Position numbers and translations under genes: made by a program
Part shown: positions 6,990 to 8,213 of the stretch, piece by piece
Layout of the letters: every line of letters starts with the position of its first letter
How positions within the stretch are numbered: position 1 is the stretch's first letter
Notes under the pieces: model-generated
What the model was told of the DNA's origin: nothing
The model's input: the letters and a program-made list of their open reading frames with translations, nothing else
Databases searched by the model: none
Assembly: GCA_015655565.1 (NCBI GenBank)
Contig: JAATEU010000240.1
Span: forward strand, 1 to 8,213
Reading direction: 5' to 3'
Origin: Clostridiales bacterium
GTDB taxonomy: Bacteria; Bacillota; Clostridia; Lachnospirales; Lachnospiraceae
DNA length: 8,213 nt

Positions 6990-8012
6990 CTATTTACCTG
7001 TAATTTCCAGTATTTTCCCACTTGTTTCCTGAACCTTTGCCGATGGCACATAGGCTTCGGCTTCAAATAAAAATTTATGAAGTTCTGTTACATTGGCAGC
7101 TAAATCAATGGGGAAAACATAAGATACCTTCTTATAATACTCTGCTGACTTTTCAAAAGGGAATCCGGTTTCATCCACAATGTTATAAGAAAGAATATCC
7201 TTAGCAAGACTTAACATATTTATGGAATCCAGGTTGGTATAAATTTGAGGAAATATTTCATTTATGATGGAATTAATGGTTAAGAGGTCAGCGGACTTTG
7301 CTTTTTCAAAGATTTTACTGATAACTATTCTCTGACGCTCGGTGCGTTTAAAATCCCCTCCTGAAGTATATCTTATTCTTGCATAGGCAGTTGCATGGGT
7401 ACCATTTACCAATTGTGTCCCGGACGATTTCAGCTTACCTACATCGGTTCCATTAATTTTGTTCAGTTCTTTTGTGTAGCCATTGACATATTTTAATTCT
7501 TCATCCGTTATATCTAAAGTGATACCGCCTAACAGATCGATTACCTCACAGACGGCATTAAAATTGACCGTAACAAATTCCTTAATATCCAGGTCAAAGT
7601 TGGTATTTATGGTATTCAAAGCCATAGGATAGCCACCTTTAAAATAAGCGGCATTTATTTTGTCAAATCCTTTATCCGGGATATCGACATAGGTATCACG
7701 GTAAATGGAGGCTAATTTAATATCTTTTGTTTTCTTATTTATACTTGCAATGATAATGGTATCACTGTGGGTGCTTTTCTCCAGGGTCTTATCCCTGGAA
7801 TCGACCCCAAAGATTGCAATGTTGCGGTAACCGCCGATATCATCACTATCAATATCATTTACAACAATGGAATCATCACCTGAAGTATCCAGTTGCATTT
7901 TATTTGCTATGTAAATAAAATAACCAAAACCTGCGACTATTAAGAGCAGTAACAGGTCAATAAATATCAGTATTTTAACTTTCAGCCTTTTTTTCTTCTT
8001 TTTCTTGTTCAT
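6990..8012 (-). CDS. LytR-CpsA-Psr (LCP) family cell-wall glycopolymer ligase
   Basis: A 340-residue membrane-anchored protein. It has a very basic N-terminus (MNKKKKKKRLK), one membrane helix (about 13-36) and an extracellular LCP domain (about 62-235). LCP proteins attach undecaprenyl-linked polymers such as teichoic acids or capsule to peptidoglycan. Family marks are IAIFGVDSRD (65-74), HSDTIIIASI (82-91), IYRDTYVDIP with Arg105, and AYARIRYTSGGDFKRTERQR (209-228), which carries the conserved arginines that bind the polyprenyl phosphate. The segment after 235 is a variable C-terminal tail. I chose the Met at 8012 because AAGGAT lies 7 bases before it; an in-frame Met at 8054 would put the end of a mobile-element-like repeat into the protein. 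It converges on the PTS operon and is probably functionally unrelated to it. Confidence 0.92.
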   Translation of the reverse strand: MNKKKKKKRLKVKILIFIDLLLLLIVAGFGYFIYIANKMQLDTSGDDSIVVNDIDSDDIGGYRNIAIFGVDSRDKTLEKSTHSDTIIIASINKKTKDIKLASIYRDTYVDIPDKGFDKINAAYFKGGYPMALNTINTNFDLDIKEFVTVNFNAVCEVIDLLGGITLDITDEELKYVNGYTKELNKINGTDVGKLKSSGTQLVNGTHATAYARIRYTSGGDFKRTERQRIVISKIFEKAKSADLLTINSIINEIFPQIYTNLDSINMLSLAKDILSYNIVDETGFPFEKSAEYYKKVSYVFPIDLAANVTELHKFLFEAEAYVPSAKVQETSGKILEITGK

Positions 8013-8041
8013 TTTAATATCCTTGCCCTTCGATTTTTGAA

Positions 8042-8141
8042 GAGTCTGTTGCAAAATAGCTTAATTACTTTATTGAAAGAAGTTGGTGTATAAAATAATA
8101 CAGTTAGTTAGGGTTCCTTAAAACTATTTGCAACAGCCCCC
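8042..8141. mobile_element. MITE-like element with CTGTTGCAAA terminal inverted repeats
   Basis: CTGTTGCAAAATAG (8046-8059) faces CTATTTGCAACAG (8124-8136), an inverted repeat with one base difference that can be drawn out with gaps to about 19 bases. The outer bases differ (AGAGT against GGGGG in opposite orientation), so the outer boundaries are approximate. The interior of about 65 bases has no reading frame. Such ends resemble those of DDE transposons in the IS6 or IS1182 groups. No target-site duplication is obvious. It lies 30-130 bases upstream of the LCP start and probably supplies part of its leader or promoter region. Confidence 0.5.
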
Positions 8142-8213
8142 ATATAAAATAATTTAATATGCGTTTTTGTTAATAAATCCATTAAATATAGTGAAAAATA
8201 AGATTTTAAAATC

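Noticed and set aside
8089..8153. Direct repeat TATAAAATAAT at 8089 and 8143 as a target duplication.
   Set aside because: One copy lies inside the element and the sequence is low-complexity AT, so it does not behave like a flanking duplication.
8202..8213. Palindrome GATTTTAAAATC at the window end.
   Set aside because: AT-rich, cut by the window edge, and easily due to chance.

Overview
The window is about 8.2 kb of AT-rich bacterial DNA. Clear AGGAGG-type ribosome binding sites, PTS genes of Gram-positive type, a PRD-type regulator and a LytR-CpsA-Psr protein point to a low-GC Bacillota, most likely a Clostridia or Lachnospiraceae-like gut or soil anaerobe. The lineage is an inference from gene content and codon use.

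Layout. Bases 1-3043 (+) hold a compact three-gene unit: the 3' part of a PLP-dependent MalY/PatB-like C-S lyase/aminotransferase (cut by the window edge), a stand-alone HPr-like phosphocarrier, and a 641-residue PRD regulator of the LicR/MtlR type. The HPr and regulator genes are one base apart. A 15-bp-stem terminator begins inside the regulator stop codon and ends this unit. A candidate promoter and operator-like inverted repeat follow at once. Bases 3140-6836 (+) then hold a complete PTS for a beta-glucoside: a fused EIIB-EIIC permease of the lactose/cellobiose family, a 295-base gap rich in inverted repeats, a lactose/cellobiose-type EIIA, and a GH1 6-phospho-beta-glucosidase. Bases 6837-6989 hold a long hairpin that buries the ribosome binding site of a 13-codon reading frame, possibly a remnant of a mobile element. 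A convergent LytR-CpsA-Psr cell-wall ligase gene lies at 6990-8012 (-). Just upstream of it is a roughly 100-bp MITE-like element with CTGTTGCAAA ends. Bases 8142-8213 are AT-rich and I see no gene there.

How it works together (inference). PEP-derived phosphate would pass through an HPr to EIIA (His78), to EIIB (Cys7), and to the sugar brought in by EIIC. The GH1 enzyme would then hydrolyse the 6-phospho-beta-glucoside. The PRD regulator probably activates the PTS operon. It has lost the expected phosphorylation residues in PRD1 and in its EIIB-like domain, but keeps both histidines in PRD2 and the EIIA histidine. With a dedicated HPr gene directly upstream, this suggests a private HPr-to-regulator signalling branch. 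Several family motifs in the transporter are also changed (EIIC FGIHG to FGFTW, EIIA HAQDH to HGMDT), so the substrate may not be ordinary cellobiose. These motif changes, the HPr/regulator pair and the structured gap inside the PTS operon are the most interesting points. I see no CRISPR array, tRNA, rRNA or defence system.
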